Notes under the pieces: model-generated | What the model saw: only the letters and a program-made list of their open reading frames with translations | What the model was told of the DNA's origin: nothing | Databases searched by the model: none | Assembly: GCF_000272475.1 (NCBI RefSeq) | Contig: NZ_AKFJ01000082.1 | Span: 1 to 38,717, forward strand | Source: Novosphingobium sp. Rr 2-17 | Lineage (GTDB): Bacteria > Pseudomonadota > Alphaproteobacteria > Sphingomonadales > Sphingomonadaceae | Length of the DNA stretch: 38,717 bases | Reading direction: 5' to 3' | Made by a program: the position numbers and the translations under genes | Part shown: positions 9,423-17,811 of the stretch, piece by piece | Layout: every line of letters begins with the position of its first letter | Numbering within the stretch: the stretch's first letter is position 1

Positions 9423-10577
9423 TCAGTCACACCGATAATGCATGAGCTTGTCTTCATCCACCGTGATCCCAAGCCCAGGCGCATCGAGGGCAAGGATCGC
9501 TCCGTTCGCGAACGCCATCGGTTCGGCTAGGATGTCATCCTCGTAATAGCGGCCTGCGACCTGGCACGGATGCGTCCCCGCAGGGGCGCTGACCGCGATC
9601 ACTGCGCCAAGCGTGACAGCGGGCTGAGCCAGGGCGAACTGGACGTTGGCGGCAGTGCCGATCGCGGACTCGATCGAGCCGTTGACGTCGCACGCCATCA
9701 ACTGGGCGTCCGCCACGCAGGCGACCTTGGCCGCACCGACGAAGCCGCCGGCTTTGGCAAGATAGATCGAGATGGAATCCGCCGCGCGGGCCTGGCTGAT
9801 GTCCAGCGCATCGTTGACGTTCCAGCAGCTTTCGTCGGCGATGATCGGCACGGCGGAAGATGCCGTGACTTGCGCCATATAAGTAAGGCCCTTGGTCGGT
9901 TGTTCGATCATGCTGATGCCGGCGTCGACCAGCCGATCGACGATCCGGGCCGCGGCCTTGCCATGCCCATAACCCTGGTTGGCATCGAGCCGCAGCGTCA
10001 TGTCGCCACCCAGTTCGAGGCGTAGCGCTGCAGCCAGGCGAATGTCGCGCTCTGCATCGACCCCGCCTTTGACCTGAAGCGCGCGCACGCCGTCTGCCGC
10101 AGCTTCTATGCCCTCGATGAGGGCTTCGTCTTCTGGCATCAGTCCGATCATGTGCGCGACCGGGACAGCTTCGCGCACCGCGCCGCCCAGCAACTTGTAG
10201 ATGGGGAGGCCGACGATCTTGCCCCAGACATCATGCAAGGCGATGTCGATCGCGCATTTGGCGTAGACGTTGCCGACGACGAGGCGGTCCATCGCCCGGC
10301 GGGCTGCCGTGACGGCAGTAGCATCCATTCCCACGAGCGCCGGGCCGAGTACGGCGTTGACGATGTGGCATACGGTCACCTGGGTTTCGCCGCAGCGTCG
10401 CTCCCAGTCGCCCCCCCAATCCGGCAGCGGCGTCGCTTCGCCAAAGCCGACGAAACCGCCTTCGGTCTCGATTCGGACCGCCACGAAGCCGCCCAGGTTG
10501 GCAATGAGGCCCGCCCATCGAAAGTCCCGGCGCGGCGGAAGACGGAAGGCAAACGCTTCGATTTTGGTGATTTTCAA
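9423..10577 (-). CDS. Mandelate racemase/muconate lactonizing enzyme family protein
   Basis: An enolase-superfamily enzyme of 384 residues. These abstract a proton next to a carboxylate and then isomerise, dehydrate or cycloisomerise. The metal-ligand elements are visible: RLDAN, SMIEQP and IIADES, with a later YLAKAGGFVGA carrying the second acid/base Lys region. The first catalytic motif, usually KxK, reads QVK (ALQVKGG), so the first Lys is replaced. The start is TTG at 10577 with AGGGG (10584-10588 on the opposite strand) 6 bases upstream. It is the first gene of the leftward operon, some 50 bp from the palindrome at 10627. It may handle a ring-opened acid made by the Rieske enzyme or P450; the substrate is unknown. 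Confidence 0.9.
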   Translation of the reverse strand: MKITKIEAFAFRLPPRRDFRWAGLIANLGGFVAVRIETEGGFVGFGEATPLPDWGGDWERRCGETQVTVCHIVNAVLGPALVGMDATAVTAARRAMDRLVVGNVYAKCAIDIALHDVWGKIVGLPIYKLLGGAVREAVPVAHMIGLMPEDEALIEGIEAAADGVRALQVKGGVDAERDIRLAAALRLELGGDMTLRLDANQGYGHGKAAARIVDRLVDAGISMIEQPTKGLTYMAQVTASSAVPIIADESCWNVNDALDISQARAADSISIYLAKAGGFVGAAKVACVADAQLMACDVNGSIESAIGTAANVQFALAQPAVTLGAVIAVSAPAGTHPCQVAGRYYEDDILAEPMAFANGAILALDAPGLGITVDEDKLMHYRCD

Positions 10578-10626
10578 CGCGTTCCCCTGAGGTGAGAAAG
10601 GTTAGGACTGCCGGTGGCGTAGCACG

Positions 10627-10648
10627 ATATTTTCCTATGAGAAAATAT
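10627..10648. promoter_or_regulatory. Palindromic operator candidate, enolase-gene side
   Basis: Perfect 8-bp inverted arms ATATTTTC and GAAAATAT enclose CTATGA. The site sits about 50 bp upstream of the leftward operon start. It shares the TTTCCTAT core with the perfect palindrome at 19826 beside a XRE-cupin regulator gene. Confidence 0.5.
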
Positions 10649-10902
10649 TTTTAATTCACAGTCAAGAGGCTGGTATGGGGTGGCTAGGCATCTCTGACGG
10701 GCCGTCGGAGCAAACCAGCGAAAATGCCTCAGGCCTTGCGATCGTGCCCTTTTTACGAGGAAACTGCGGCGTTTCTGCTCAACGCGGACAGAGCCGGATT
10801 TTGGTAACGGGTGCGGTGCTTCGGCATTTTTGCTTATAAATCAGGGGAGTTTGGCGATTGGCGCCTGACAGATTGCCCGTTTGACCAGGGGAGCCGCTGA
10901 TT

Positions 10903-10920
10903 GAGGAAAAAATTTCCCTC
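10903..10920. promoter_or_regulatory. Palindromic operator candidate, Rieske side
   Basis: An 18-bp near-palindrome with GAGG/CCTC ends and AAA/TTT inner arms; only one arm pair and the centre mismatch. It lies 70 bp upstream of the Rieske gene start and contains the GGAAA...TTTCC elements shared with the other candidate sites. Confidence 0.4.
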
Positions 10921-10972
10921 TTTTTCTTCTCACGAAAATCTGTCACCCCTGAGGAACTAACCCATTTTCACG

Positions 10973-10993
10973 ATGAGTCCCTTGGTTCGATGA
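10973..10993 (+). other. Possible 6-residue upstream ORF coupled to the Rieske gene
   Basis: ATG at 10973 opens a frame encoding MSPLVR whose stop codon overlaps the Rieske ATG as ATGA. The Rieske start has no clear Shine-Dalgarno sequence of its own. The nearest purine-rich stretch, GAGGAA at 10951-10956, is 16 bases before this small ORF. It may aid reinitiation, or it may be chance. Confidence 0.25.
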
Positions 10994-12321
10994 CACCGGA
11001 ACAGAACGACCTGATAACCCGCACCGGTAGCGCCACCCCGTTGGGCGGCCTGTTGCGCTGCTACTGGCAGCCGGTCGCGTTGGTCGATGAACTCGACGGG
11101 CCTCGTCCAGCAAAGGCTGTGCGCGTTCTGGGTCAGGACTTCGTCGTATTTCGCGACAACCAGGGTCGCATCGGCATGCTGGATCGCGATTGCCCACATC
11201 GCAATGCCGACTTGGCGTTCGGGCGTCTCGAAGACGGTGGTATCCGCTGCCTGTTCCACGGCTGGTTGTTCGATGTCGATGGCAACTGCCTCGAAACGCC
11301 AGGTGAGCCGGAAGGCAGCAAGCTGTGCTCTCGCGTCCGGCAGAAGAGTTATCCTGTCGCGGTGCGCGGCGGCATCGTGTTCGGCTATCTGGGTGAGGGG
11401 GAGGCGCCCGCGTTTCCCGCGCTGGATTGCTTCATCGCCCCGGACAGCCACGTCTTCGCGTTCAAGGGCTATCTCGACTGCAACTGGTTGCAAGCGCTTG
11501 AAGTGGGTATCGATCCGGCCCACGCTAGCTTCCTCCACCGCTTCTACGAGGACGAGGATGCGGCGGCTAGCTACGGAAAGCAGTTCCGCTCAACCTCGGC
11601 CGACAGCGAACTGACGATGACCCAGGTTCTGCGGGAATACGAGAACCCCGAGATCACCGTGGAGCGCTCCGAGATCGGCTTGCGGCTGACCGCGCTGCGT
11701 TCTTTGGGTGAAGGTGGAACGCATGTGCGCATCACCAATCTTCTTTTCCCGCAAGCGTTCGTCATCCCACTGTCTGAGACGATGACGATCACTCAGTGGC
11801 ATGTCCCGATCGACGACGAGAGTTGCTATTGGTACGCGATCTTCACCGGATTTGCCGAGCCGGTGGACAAGGCGACGATGCGCGAGCAGCGCCTCAAGCT
11901 ATATACGCTGCCCGACTACATGCCCCGCGTCGGGAGGCACAACAACTACGGCTACGATCTCGATGAACAGCGCCTGCGTACGTACACGGGCATGGGTGAG
12001 GACATCAACGTCCACGATCAGTGGGCGGTAGAAAGCCAGGGCCGCATACAGGATCGCACGCGCGAGCATCTGGGGACGACCGACAAGGGTATCGTCGCCT
12101 ATCGCAAGCTGCTGTTGGCAGAGATCCGCAAGGCATCGCAAGGCAGTGCTCCATTGATGGCGCTGGGCGAGCAGGAAGCCGCTTTCGTGACCGGCCCTGC
12201 CACGATCGATGGCGTTGCAGTAGCAGGTGAGGATGTGGCTGGCTATTGGCAGCGCGCCGATGCGCGCCGTCGAGACAATGCTTCCTGGGCCATGGCTGCG
12301 GCGGAAACCGCGCAACCATGA
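10990..12321 (+). CDS. Rieske non-heme iron oxygenase, phthalate-dioxygenase type
   Basis: The oxygenase component (443 residues) of an aromatic ring-hydroxylating or O/N-demethylating Rieske system. The 2Fe-2S ligands are Cys68-x-His70 and Cys87-x2-His90 (CPH and CLFH). The mononuclear iron site is visible in GIDPAHASFLHRF, with Asp175, His178 and His183. The Rieske segment, with MLDRDCPHRNADL and the following GNCLETPGEPEGS, resembles phthalate 4,5-dioxygenase and related monooxygenases. These need a separate ferredoxin-reductase, which is not encoded in this window. It is the first gene of the rightward operon, and its stop overlaps the next ATG by 4 bases. The substrate is unknown; linkage to a gamma-glutamyl ligase recalls aniline-type systems, but the family differs. 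Confidence 0.92.
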   Translation: MTPEQNDLITRTGSATPLGGLLRCYWQPVALVDELDGPRPAKAVRVLGQDFVVFRDNQGRIGMLDRDCPHRNADLAFGRLEDGGIRCLFHGWLFDVDGNCLETPGEPEGSKLCSRVRQKSYPVAVRGGIVFGYLGEGEAPAFPALDCFIAPDSHVFAFKGYLDCNWLQALEVGIDPAHASFLHRFYEDEDAAASYGKQFRSTSADSELTMTQVLREYENPEITVERSEIGLRLTALRSLGEGGTHVRITNLLFPQAFVIPLSETMTITQWHVPIDDESCYWYAIFTGFAEPVDKATMREQRLKLYTLPDYMPRVGRHNNYGYDLDEQRLRTYTGMGEDINVHDQWAVESQGRIQDRTREHLGTTDKGIVAYRKLLLAEIRKASQGSAPLMALGEQEAAFVTGPATIDGVAVAGEDVAGYWQRADARRRDNASWAMAAAETAQP

Positions 12322-13757
12322 CCGGTTTCATCGCCCGGCATGGTTTGTGGACCGATGACCAGGCACGTCTAGCTGCCGAAGTGGAAGCGCAATTGCGCGC
12401 TGCCGGCGTCAACGAGGTTCGGTTGTCCTTTCCCGATCTGCATGGACTGCTGCGCGGCAAGACCTTGATGATAGAGGCGTTGCCCGGTGTTATGGAGGAT
12501 GGCTGCGCCATCACCTCCACGCTTCTGCTCAAGGACACCGCGCATCGCACCGTGGTGCCGGTATTCACCCAGGGTGCGGGCATCGGCGAGCCGGCACTTC
12601 AGGGTGGCGGCGACGTTATCATGGTGCCTGATCCCACGACGCTGCGGCGTCTGCCTTGGGCGCCTGGCTCCGCATGGATGCTGTGTGACTTGTATTACCC
12701 CGATGGCCGGCCCGTTGCCCATTCCACCCGCCGCATCGCGCAGGACGCGGAAGCGCGCCTGGCGGAGCAAGGGTTCGAGTTCGTCAGCGGGCTAGAAGTC
12801 GAATTTCACCTGACCCGCCTCACCGATCCCAAACTGGATATCGCCGATGCCGGACAACCCGGTACGCCGCCCTCGGTGGAACTGCTTCACCAAGGCTACG
12901 CCTATCTGACCGAACAGCGTTACGACCGGATCGAGCCGATCCTGGATATCATGCGCGGGCATTGTCAGGCGCTGGGTCTGCCGATCCATTCGATCGAGAT
13001 CGAATTCGGGCCGAGCCAGGTCGAGTTCGTGTTTCGCCCCGGCAGCGGCATCCAACCTGCGGACGACATGATCGTGTTCCGCAACGCCATCAAACAGATC
13101 GCGCGTCGCCACGGCTACCATGCGACTTTCATGTGCCGCCCCCAATGGGCCAATGCGATGTCGAGCGGGTGGCACCTTCACCAGTCGCTGCGCGACAAGG
13201 CTAGTGGGCGCAATCTCTTCGCGCGTGAAGATGGCGGGCAGGGGCTTTCGGACATCGGTCGTCACTTCCTGGCCGGCCTGCTCAGCGGTGCGCGAGCGGC
13301 GACGCCGTTCAGCACCCCCACCATCAACGGCTACAAACGCTACCGCGCCAATTCCTTGGCGCCCGACCGGGTGGCCTGGGGCGAGGACAATCGAGGCGCG
13401 ATGCTGCGGGTATTGGCACGCGGCGCGCCAGGTGCGACCCGGATCGAAAACCGCATCGGCGAGCCGGCGGCCAATCCCTATCTTTATCTGGCCTCGCAAA
13501 TGCTGACCGGGCTTGCCGGTATCGCAGCGCGGGCGGAACCCGGCGCGCCTGTCGATAGCCCCTATCTGGCCGACGCCCAGCCCCTGCCGAGCAGCCTGGA
13601 GGCAGCGCTCGACATCTTGGCCGCGGACGCTCCGATGCGCGAAGCGTTCGGCAGTGCGTTCATCGATTATTTCTTAATGATAAAGCGGGCCGAGGTTGAA
13701 CGATACAACAGTACGGTTACTGATTGGGAGCAAAGAGAGTACTTCGACTTGTTTTGA
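12318..13757 (+). CDS. Glutamine synthetase-family gamma-glutamyl-amine ligase
   Basis: A glutamine synthetase-fold protein of 479 residues. Such paralogues (PuuA, IpuC and the aniline-pathway ligases) join glutamate to an amine using ATP. Active-site elements are GLEVEFHL, IEIEFGPSQVEFVF, GWHLHQSL (His near the glutamate site) and RIENRIGEPAANPYLYLA. The open frame extends back to 12246, but the family N-terminus starts at MTGFIARHGL, and the ATG at 12318 forms an ATGA overlap with the Rieske stop. It differs clearly from gmaS at 31365, so the locus has two such ligases. Coupling to the Rieske gene suggests that the gamma-glutamylated amine is the oxygenase substrate or product; this is inferred. 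Confidence 0.88.
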   Translation: MTGFIARHGLWTDDQARLAAEVEAQLRAAGVNEVRLSFPDLHGLLRGKTLMIEALPGVMEDGCAITSTLLLKDTAHRTVVPVFTQGAGIGEPALQGGGDVIMVPDPTTLRRLPWAPGSAWMLCDLYYPDGRPVAHSTRRIAQDAEARLAEQGFEFVSGLEVEFHLTRLTDPKLDIADAGQPGTPPSVELLHQGYAYLTEQRYDRIEPILDIMRGHCQALGLPIHSIEIEFGPSQVEFVFRPGSGIQPADDMIVFRNAIKQIARRHGYHATFMCRPQWANAMSSGWHLHQSLRDKASGRNLFAREDGGQGLSDIGRHFLAGLLSGARAATPFSTPTINGYKRYRANSLAPDRVAWGEDNRGAMLRVLARGAPGATRIENRIGEPAANPYLYLASQMLTGLAGIAARAEPGAPVDSPYLADAQPLPSSLEAALDILAADAPMREAFGSAFIDYFLMIKRAEVERYNSTVTDWEQREYFDLF

Positions 13758-13830
13758 TGATTAAATAAAAACAAATAAAAAATAAATAAAATCCAGGAGT
13801 GAACGCGACATTCTGTTTCTAGGAGGTTGT
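13758..13830 (+). promoter_or_regulatory. A/T-rich leader with strong ribosome binding site
   Basis: The first 40 bases after the ligase stop are almost entirely A and T, in sharp contrast to the surrounding GC-rich DNA. Then comes an AGGAGG Shine-Dalgarno sequence (about 13821-13826) close before the receptor ATG. The A/T tract may be an UP-like element of a separate promoter for the receptor or an unstructured leader. No hairpin typical of a terminator was seen. Confidence 0.45.
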
Positions 13831-16119
13831 ATGTTCAAGCGGCATTCGAAAAATGAGGGAAAGATTGCGATCATGCGGGCGGGTTTTCTCGCTGGGGTTG
13901 CAGTTGTTTCAGTAGCATCCGGGGCGGCGCAGGCAGCCGAAGCGGATTCGAGCAACGAAGAAGGCACTATCGTCGTCACCGCGACGCGTCGTGAAATGAC
14001 GCTGGACAAGGTGCCGATCAAGATCGACGCGTTCAGCCAGTCGCAGATGGATCAGCGTGGCATGCGCTCGATCGACGATATCGCGCGCTATACGCCGGGC
14101 TTGCTGTTCAGCAATACCGGCGGTGTTTCGGGTAATACCAGCAACAGCATCTCGATCCGGGGTATTTCTTCCGACGTCGGTTCAGCGACCACTGCCATTT
14201 ACGTGGATGAAACACCGATCCAGATCCGCAGCGTCGGCTATTTCGGTGGTAACGTCTTTCCTCGCGTCTTCGATCTCGAACGGGTGGAAGTGCTCAAGGG
14301 CCCCCAAGGCACGCTATTTGGCGCTGGTGCCGAAGGTGGTGCGGTTCGCTTCATCACGCCGGCGCCTAGCTTGGATGCTTACTCCGCCTATGGTCGGGCG
14401 GAAGTATCGACCACCCATAACGGCGCTCCATCCTACGAGGTCGGCGCCGCGATCGGCGCTCCGATCGCAAAGGACTTGGTAGGCTTCCGCCTCAGCGTCT
14501 CGCAGCGGCGGGATGGCGGCTATATCGACCAGATCAATGCTGAGACGGGGGCATTGGTTGATAAAAATGCCAACTGGGAGCGTACCACGGTAGTGCGCGG
14601 TGCGTTGGCCATCCGTCCTGTCCCGGAACTGACGATCACGCCTTCGTTGTTCTATCAAAAGCAATATCAGGCGGCGCGCAACTCTGTCTGGGAGCAATAC
14701 AGCGATTCCGGCGATGCAGATTATCGCAGCGGCAATACGCTTTCGGAACCCCGCCGCGATCGCTTCTATCTGCCGGCGGTCAAGCTGGAATATGATGGCG
14801 ACAATTTCATGGTCGTCTCGAACACGTCATGGTTCGACCGCAGGCAAGTGATCACGCTTGATTACACCAGCTATCTGCGCGCGATCAGGACCGGCGACGC
14901 CGTAACGTCCGTCAGCACGCTGCGCCCCTCGTCATCCACGGTCGTGACTGAGCAAAATAACTTTACGCAAGAATTGCGCGTACAGTCCAAACCAGGTGGT
15001 CCGCTGGACTGGGTCTTGGGGTTCTACTACTCGAACCAGCGGCAGGTGTCGGACAATAACACGACAAGTTCGAGTCCAACCGCTGCCGTAGACGCCAAAA
15101 GCTACATCGACCTCGTCAATTCCAAGGACGAGCAGATCGCCGGCTTCGCCAACTTCGACTACCACGTTAATGACAAGCTGACATTGAGCGCCGGCGTTCG
15201 CGTATCGCAGATGAAGTTCTCGTTCACGGACGCCGCCGACGGCCCGGTCAACGGCGGTCCCAGCTACGTCGAGGGAAGCACCAAGGAAACCCCGGTTACG
15301 CCCAAGTTCAGCGTTGCCTATCAGGCCAACGAAAACACGCTGTTCTATGCGAACGCAGCCAAGGGGTTCCGCCAGGGTGGCGCGCAAGGGCCGGTCCCGG
15401 CTGAATATTGCGCGTCGGATCTTGCATCGCTGGGCATCTCCAAAAGCCCAACGACTTACGGGTCCGATAGCGTCTGGAGCTTTGATGGCGGCATAAAGGG
15501 CTCGCTCATGGGCGGGCGGATGCACCTTGATGCTAATGCTTACTGGATCAAGTGGAGCAACATCCAGCAACCGGTCAACTTGCCGAACTGCGGCTTCCAG
15601 TACATCCAGAACCTGGGCGAGGCGAACAGCCGCGGCATTGACGTGGCGGCGGATTTCCGGCTTGCCGAGGGCCTTAGCATAGGCGGCAACGTCGGCTTCA
15701 ATCGTACGACGTATGCCGAGGATGTCGAGGGAAGTGGCGGCGCTCTGCTGGCTGCCAAGGGCGCCAGGATCGGCGGGCCGCAGTTCACCGGCGCGGCTTG
15801 GGCGCAAGTCGACTTCCCCGTCACCCAGGAGGTGGACGCGTATTTCCGTGCCGACACCACGTTCCGCAGCCGCGGACCTGCACTCGATCCGAAAACCTAC
15901 AGCTTCGACGCGGGTCTGACGCCCACGGAATCCAGCGCGGTCGTCTCGGCCAGGCTGGGCGCGAAGCTGGCTGCGTTCGATTTGTCGGTGTTCGCCAACA
16001 ACATCTTCAACGACAGCAAGCCCTTGTCGCGCACGCACGACTTGGCCGGATCATCGCTTTACTACGTCTACGTGAACCGGCCGCGCACGATCGGCCTGAC
16101 GCTGACCTATCGTCAGTAG
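13831..16119 (+). CDS. TonB-dependent outer-membrane receptor
   Basis: A 762-residue outer-membrane beta-barrel for energy-driven uptake. The N-terminus has a signal peptide (basic start, hydrophobic AGFLAGVAVVSVASG, cleavage near AQAAEA). The TonB-box-like segment EGTIVVTATRRE follows, then the plug domain with DDIARYTPGL, NSISIRGISS and VEVLKGPQGTLFGAGAEGGAVRF. The barrel ends at an aromatic-rich strand (TIGLTLTYRQ). Architecture and length match the CirA/IroE-like receptors that are abundant in sphingomonads, where they often import aromatic or other carbon compounds rather than siderophores. Placement within the catabolic operon implies that it imports the pathway substrate. Confidence 0.95.
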   Translation: MFKRHSKNEGKIAIMRAGFLAGVAVVSVASGAAQAAEADSSNEEGTIVVTATRREMTLDKVPIKIDAFSQSQMDQRGMRSIDDIARYTPGLLFSNTGGVSGNTSNSISIRGISSDVGSATTAIYVDETPIQIRSVGYFGGNVFPRVFDLERVEVLKGPQGTLFGAGAEGGAVRFITPAPSLDAYSAYGRAEVSTTHNGAPSYEVGAAIGAPIAKDLVGFRLSVSQRRDGGYIDQINAETGALVDKNANWERTTVVRGALAIRPVPELTITPSLFYQKQYQAARNSVWEQYSDSGDADYRSGNTLSEPRRDRFYLPAVKLEYDGDNFMVVSNTSWFDRRQVITLDYTSYLRAIRTGDAVTSVSTLRPSSSTVVTEQNNFTQELRVQSKPGGPLDWVLGFYYSNQRQVSDNNTTSSSPTAAVDAKSYIDLVNSKDEQIAGFANFDYHVNDKLTLSAGVRVSQMKFSFTDAADGPVNGGPSYVEGSTKETPVTPKFSVAYQANENTLFYANAAKGFRQGGAQGPVPAEYCASDLASLGISKSPTTYGSDSVWSFDGGIKGSLMGGRMHLDANAYWIKWSNIQQPVNLPNCGFQYIQNLGEANSRGIDVAADFRLAEGLSIGGNVGFNRTTYAEDVEGSGGALLAAKGARIGGPQFTGAAWAQVDFPVTQEVDAYFRADTTFRSRGPALDPKTYSFDAGLTPTESSAVVSARLGAKLAAFDLSVFANNIFNDSKPLSRTHDLAGSSLYYVYVNRPRTIGLTLTYRQ

Positions 16120-16165
16120 ACGACGCGCAAGTCCGGAACCGAAAACGAGTCACGACGGGAAGCCA

Positions 16166-17788
16166 ATGAACAAACCGAAACTTACCCGTCGTGGCTTTGT
16201 CGCCAGTACCGCTGCTCTTGCGGCCGCATCGACCGTCCGCGCCGCCGGTTCCTCCCTCTTGGTGGAAACGGCGGCGGGGACGGTCGCGGGCGACGTACTC
16301 CCCGGTAGCGGCGTTCGGCGCTGGCTGGGGATACCTTACGCGCAGCCGGCGTCCGGCGCGTTGCGGTGGCGTCCACCGCAGGCCGTAACGCCGTGGAAAG
16401 GTACTTTGCGCGCGGATCGGTTCTCCGCCAGTCCTTGGGCGACGCCCGAGGCTGGCAAAAGCGCCTTCAGCGTGCGCGGTCCCCACTCAATGGGGGATGA
16501 CTGCCTGTCAGTGAACGTGTGGTCCCCTGCGGAACCTTCCGAAAAGCCGTATCCAGTCATGGTGTGGATATACGGCGGGGCGTTCGTTGCCGGCACGTCC
16601 GACAATCCGCTCTACGAAGGTGAAGCGCTGGCACGGGAGGGCGTGGTCTTCGTCTCGATCAATTACCGCGTGGGCATCCTGGGTTTCTTCGCCCATTCCG
16701 AACTGGCTGCGGAATCGCCTGACGGGATTTCGGGTAACTATGGCCTGATGGACCAGATCGCCGCGTTGCGCTGGGTGCAGCAGAACATCGCAAACTTTGG
16801 CGGCGATCCCGGCAACGTGACGATCCTGGGCCAGTCGGCTGGGGCGTTCAGCGTCGGTTTTCACCTCGTGATGCCGCAATCGCGGGGCCTGTTCCACCGC
16901 GCCATAGCGCAAAGTGGTGCGCCGATGGGCAAGCCGTCCAGTTTCATCCTGCTCGGCGAGCGCGAACCGATGGAGCGCGCCGGGCTGGATTTCGCCAAGG
17001 AAGTCGGCGCGTCCGGTATCGCTGACTTGCGGGCGATGAAAGCGCCCGCACTGGTCGAGGCAAATGCCAGTTCGTGGCGTTTCTATCCCCAGATCGACGG
17101 GCATTATGTGCCCGATCATCCTTTCGCCTTGGTCATGGCTGGGCGTCATGCCGCCGTTCCTGTCATCGTTGGGCGCAATCGCGATGAAGGGACGCTGTTT
17201 CCTCCGCTGGGCGGCGGCACGGTGAAAGGCCTTCGAGCGGAAATCAGCGCGGAATACGCCGAGCACGCAGCAGAGGCCTTGCAGTTCTTCGATGCCGCCG
17301 ATGATGCTGCAGCCACGCGGCAAGGCCATGAGTCCATGGGCGACATCATCTTCAATTGGAATGCAGCCGCGCTCGCGATCGCCTTGGCGACGTCGGGGCG
17401 CTCTGCGGTCTATTCCTACCAGTTCGAATACGTCGGCACGGTCCCAGCCAGCGCCACTTTCAACGAAGGGCCGGGGGGCAATCTGGGGGCATTCCACGGT
17501 TCGGAGATCGGCTTTGCCTTGCGCACCCAGCCGGCCCGCGGGTTCGGTTTGAGCCGCGAGCAGAGCGGCCTGATGGACCGGATGAGCGGCTGGTGGACTC
17601 AGTTCGCGCGGACCGGCGATCCCAATGCGGTTCCCGGCGCACATGGCAATTGGCCGCGCTACCTGCCCGGCAAGGAAACCGTATGGTACATCGGCGCCCA
17701 GAGCGGGAAGCCTGGCCCGGTGCCGCAACGCGATCGGCTTGCGGTGTTGGGTCGCGCCATGAATAACACCATTCTCGAACGCGCCTGA
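16166..17788 (+). CDS. Tat-exported type-B carboxylesterase
   Basis: A 540-residue alpha/beta hydrolase of the carboxylesterase type B (cholinesterase-like) family. The twin-arginine signal TRRGFVAS followed by a hydrophobic Ala-rich stretch ending STVRA predicts Tat export to the periplasm. The nucleophile is Ser224 in GQSAGA, the oxyanion hole lies in IYGGAFVAG, the acid is in NRDEGTLF, and the His is in GAFHGSEIGFAL. Family signature DDCLSVNVW is at 111-119. GGGAAG precedes the ATG. It probably cleaves an ester or carbamate bond of the imported compound before transport across the inner membrane; the actual substrate is unknown. Confidence 0.93.
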   Translation: MNKPKLTRRGFVASTAALAAASTVRAAGSSLLVETAAGTVAGDVLPGSGVRRWLGIPYAQPASGALRWRPPQAVTPWKGTLRADRFSASPWATPEAGKSAFSVRGPHSMGDDCLSVNVWSPAEPSEKPYPVMVWIYGGAFVAGTSDNPLYEGEALAREGVVFVSINYRVGILGFFAHSELAAESPDGISGNYGLMDQIAALRWVQQNIANFGGDPGNVTILGQSAGAFSVGFHLVMPQSRGLFHRAIAQSGAPMGKPSSFILLGEREPMERAGLDFAKEVGASGIADLRAMKAPALVEANASSWRFYPQIDGHYVPDHPFALVMAGRHAAVPVIVGRNRDEGTLFPPLGGGTVKGLRAEISAEYAEHAAEALQFFDAADDAAATRQGHESMGDIIFNWNAAALAIALATSGRSAVYSYQFEYVGTVPASATFNEGPGGNLGAFHGSEIGFALRTQPARGFGLSREQSGLMDRMSGWWTQFARTGDPNAVPGAHGNWPRYLPGKETVWYIGAQSGKPGPVPQRDRLAVLGRAMNNTILERA

Positions 17789-17811
17789 ACGGCAAGGCCG
17801 TGGAGACCACG

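Larger units (their letters stand above)
10578..10989. promoter_or_regulatory. Divergent intergenic promoter region of the two catabolic operons
   Basis: This 412-bp gap separates the leftward operon starting at 10577 and the rightward operon starting at 10990. It is more A/T-rich than its neighbours and holds two palindromes (10627-10648 and 10903-10920). TATAAA at 10835-10840 is a possible -10 element for the rightward operon, although no convincing -35 was found. A 6-codon open frame (10973-10993) ends on the Rieske start. I see no other gene here. Confidence 0.7.

Noticed and set aside
14932..16038. Long minus-strand open frame (368 codons) opposite the TonB receptor gene
   Set aside because: Its composition is Arg/Ala/Val-rich with no recognisable domain, and the opposite frame is a well-supported receptor. 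It is a by-product of high GC content. The same applies to long antisense frames at 16508-17818, 21415-22521, 24611-26002, 27009-27884 and 29666-31180, and to the plus-strand frame at 8012-9361.
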